Source: Halobacillus litoralis
Lineage (GTDB): Bacteria > Bacillota > Bacilli > Bacillales > Halobacillaceae
Reading direction: 5' to 3'
Length of the DNA: 64,000 bases
Assembly: GCF_009856415.1 (NCBI RefSeq)
Contig: NZ_WMEZ01000006.1
Location: 179,853-243,852, forward strand
A program made the position numbers and the translations under genes. Below, piece by piece: positions 63,880-64,000 of this stretch. Numbering within the stretch: the stretch's first letter is position 1; each line of letters opens with the position of its first letter. The notes beneath the pieces are model-generated. The model ran no database searches and was not told the DNA's origin. It saw only the letters and a program-made list of their open reading frames with translations.

Positions 63880-64000
63880 TGACACAGTTAAATAAGACTC
63901 AATAAAACACCTAGGCTGCCATTACTCTGAATTCAATTGGAGTTTGGCAGTTTAGTTTTTTAAATGGTCGACAATAATTATAATAATACATGTACGTTTC
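63880..64000 (-). mobile_element. End of an IS3-family insertion sequence (runs off the window)
   Basis: Beyond the ltaS stop, TGACACAGTTAAATAAGACT (from 63880) looks like the terminal inverted repeat and leads into the transposase tail. The other end and the target duplication lie outside the window. Confidence 0.6.
63911..64000 (-). CDS. IS3-family transposase OrfB, C-terminal end (partial)
   Basis: The minus strand reads ETYMYYYNYCRPFKKLNCQT then PIEFRVMAA and stop. This is the usual end of IS3/IS150 OrfB transposases (YxxYYNxxRxxxxLxxxxP, xEYR). The rest lies outside. Confidence 0.75.
   Translation of the reverse strand, partial: ETYMYYYNYCRPFKKLNCQTPIEFRVMAA

Overview
The window looks like a low-GC Gram-positive chromosome segment from a moderately halophilic or alkaliphilic member of the Bacillaceae. 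Halobacillus or a close relative is my best guess. Supporting signs are strong AGGAGG-type ribosome sites with frequent GTG/TTG starts, a B. subtilis-style glgBCDAP operon, sigB-, CcpA-, BirA- and parS-type sites of the Bacillus kind, a HemAT sensor, an LTA synthase, an intracellular subtilisin and a SpoIIM-like protein. The genus is inferred partly from a cluster that looks built to make D-aspartate cross-bridged peptidoglycan, as known for Halobacillus (Orn-D-Asp). No rRNA, tRNA or CRISPR array was seen.

Layout. 0-6.4 kb: start of a dicarboxylate/amino-acid symporter (minus), an NAD(P)-binding protein, a small basic protein, HemAT, DUF488, and a minus-strand stress operon of DUF948/YtxH-like envelope proteins behind a sigma-B-type promoter. 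7.1-17.7 kb: a glycogen operon (glgB, glgC, glgD, glgA, glgP, a GH13 hydrolase, a PH-domain protein) with a cre-like site upstream and a perfect parS palindrome just behind it. 18.2-21.6 kb: rpoN with a perfect cre between promoter and start, a YihY membrane protein, and a P1 peptidase. 22-28 kb: glutamate synthase gltB-gltD. 28.6-33.2 kb: sigma-B-type katE, a 22-residue membrane peptide with its own sigma-B-like promoter, an M20 dipeptidase, and a GrpB-family protein with an added Cys-rich N-terminus. 33.3-40.1 kb: a membrane protein, DUF4129, DUF4350, MoxR, DUF58, SpoIIM-like and RDD cluster.

41.1-45.1 kb: an ATP-grasp ligase, an atypical Mur ligase, an aspartate racemase and an unknown 93-residue protein, read here as a cross-bridge cluster. 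45.6-48.0 kb: ftsX and an M23 hydrolase without a full ftsE. 48.1-52.4 kb: an AT-rich stretch with a decayed sortase, a zinc-ribbon protein, an intracellular serine protease, and a complete-looking type II (ParM/ParR/parC) segregation cassette on what otherwise looks like chromosome. 52.5-57.9 kb: an EcsAB-like ABC pair, a zinc ribbon, and a four-gene sensory cluster (kinase-like fragment, response regulator, GAF protein, PAS histidine kinase). 58.7-61.0 kb: a ba3-type cytochrome oxidase with two tiny membrane subunits. 61.1-64 kb: bioY behind a BirA operator but with an in-frame stop after its best start, an LTA synthase, and the end of an IS3-family element.

A family of about 160-350 bp GC-rich dispersed repeats with TTTCGAGA-type ends sits in intergenic gaps in seven clear copies plus two remnants. 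Two copies share a nearly identical 190 bp hairpin core in opposite orientation about 38 kb apart.

How parts fit together: carbon storage and its CcpA control (glg, rpoN), nitrogen assimilation (gltBD), general stress response (katE, ytx-like operon, 22-residue peptide), envelope construction (Mur ligase/ATP-grasp/racemase, FtsX/M23, LtaS) and respiration (ba3 oxidase with a nearby sensor cluster). The most unusual items are the chromosomal ParMRC-like cassette, the D-Asp cross-bridge cluster with a non-canonical Mur ligase, and the FtsE-less FtsX/M23 pair.
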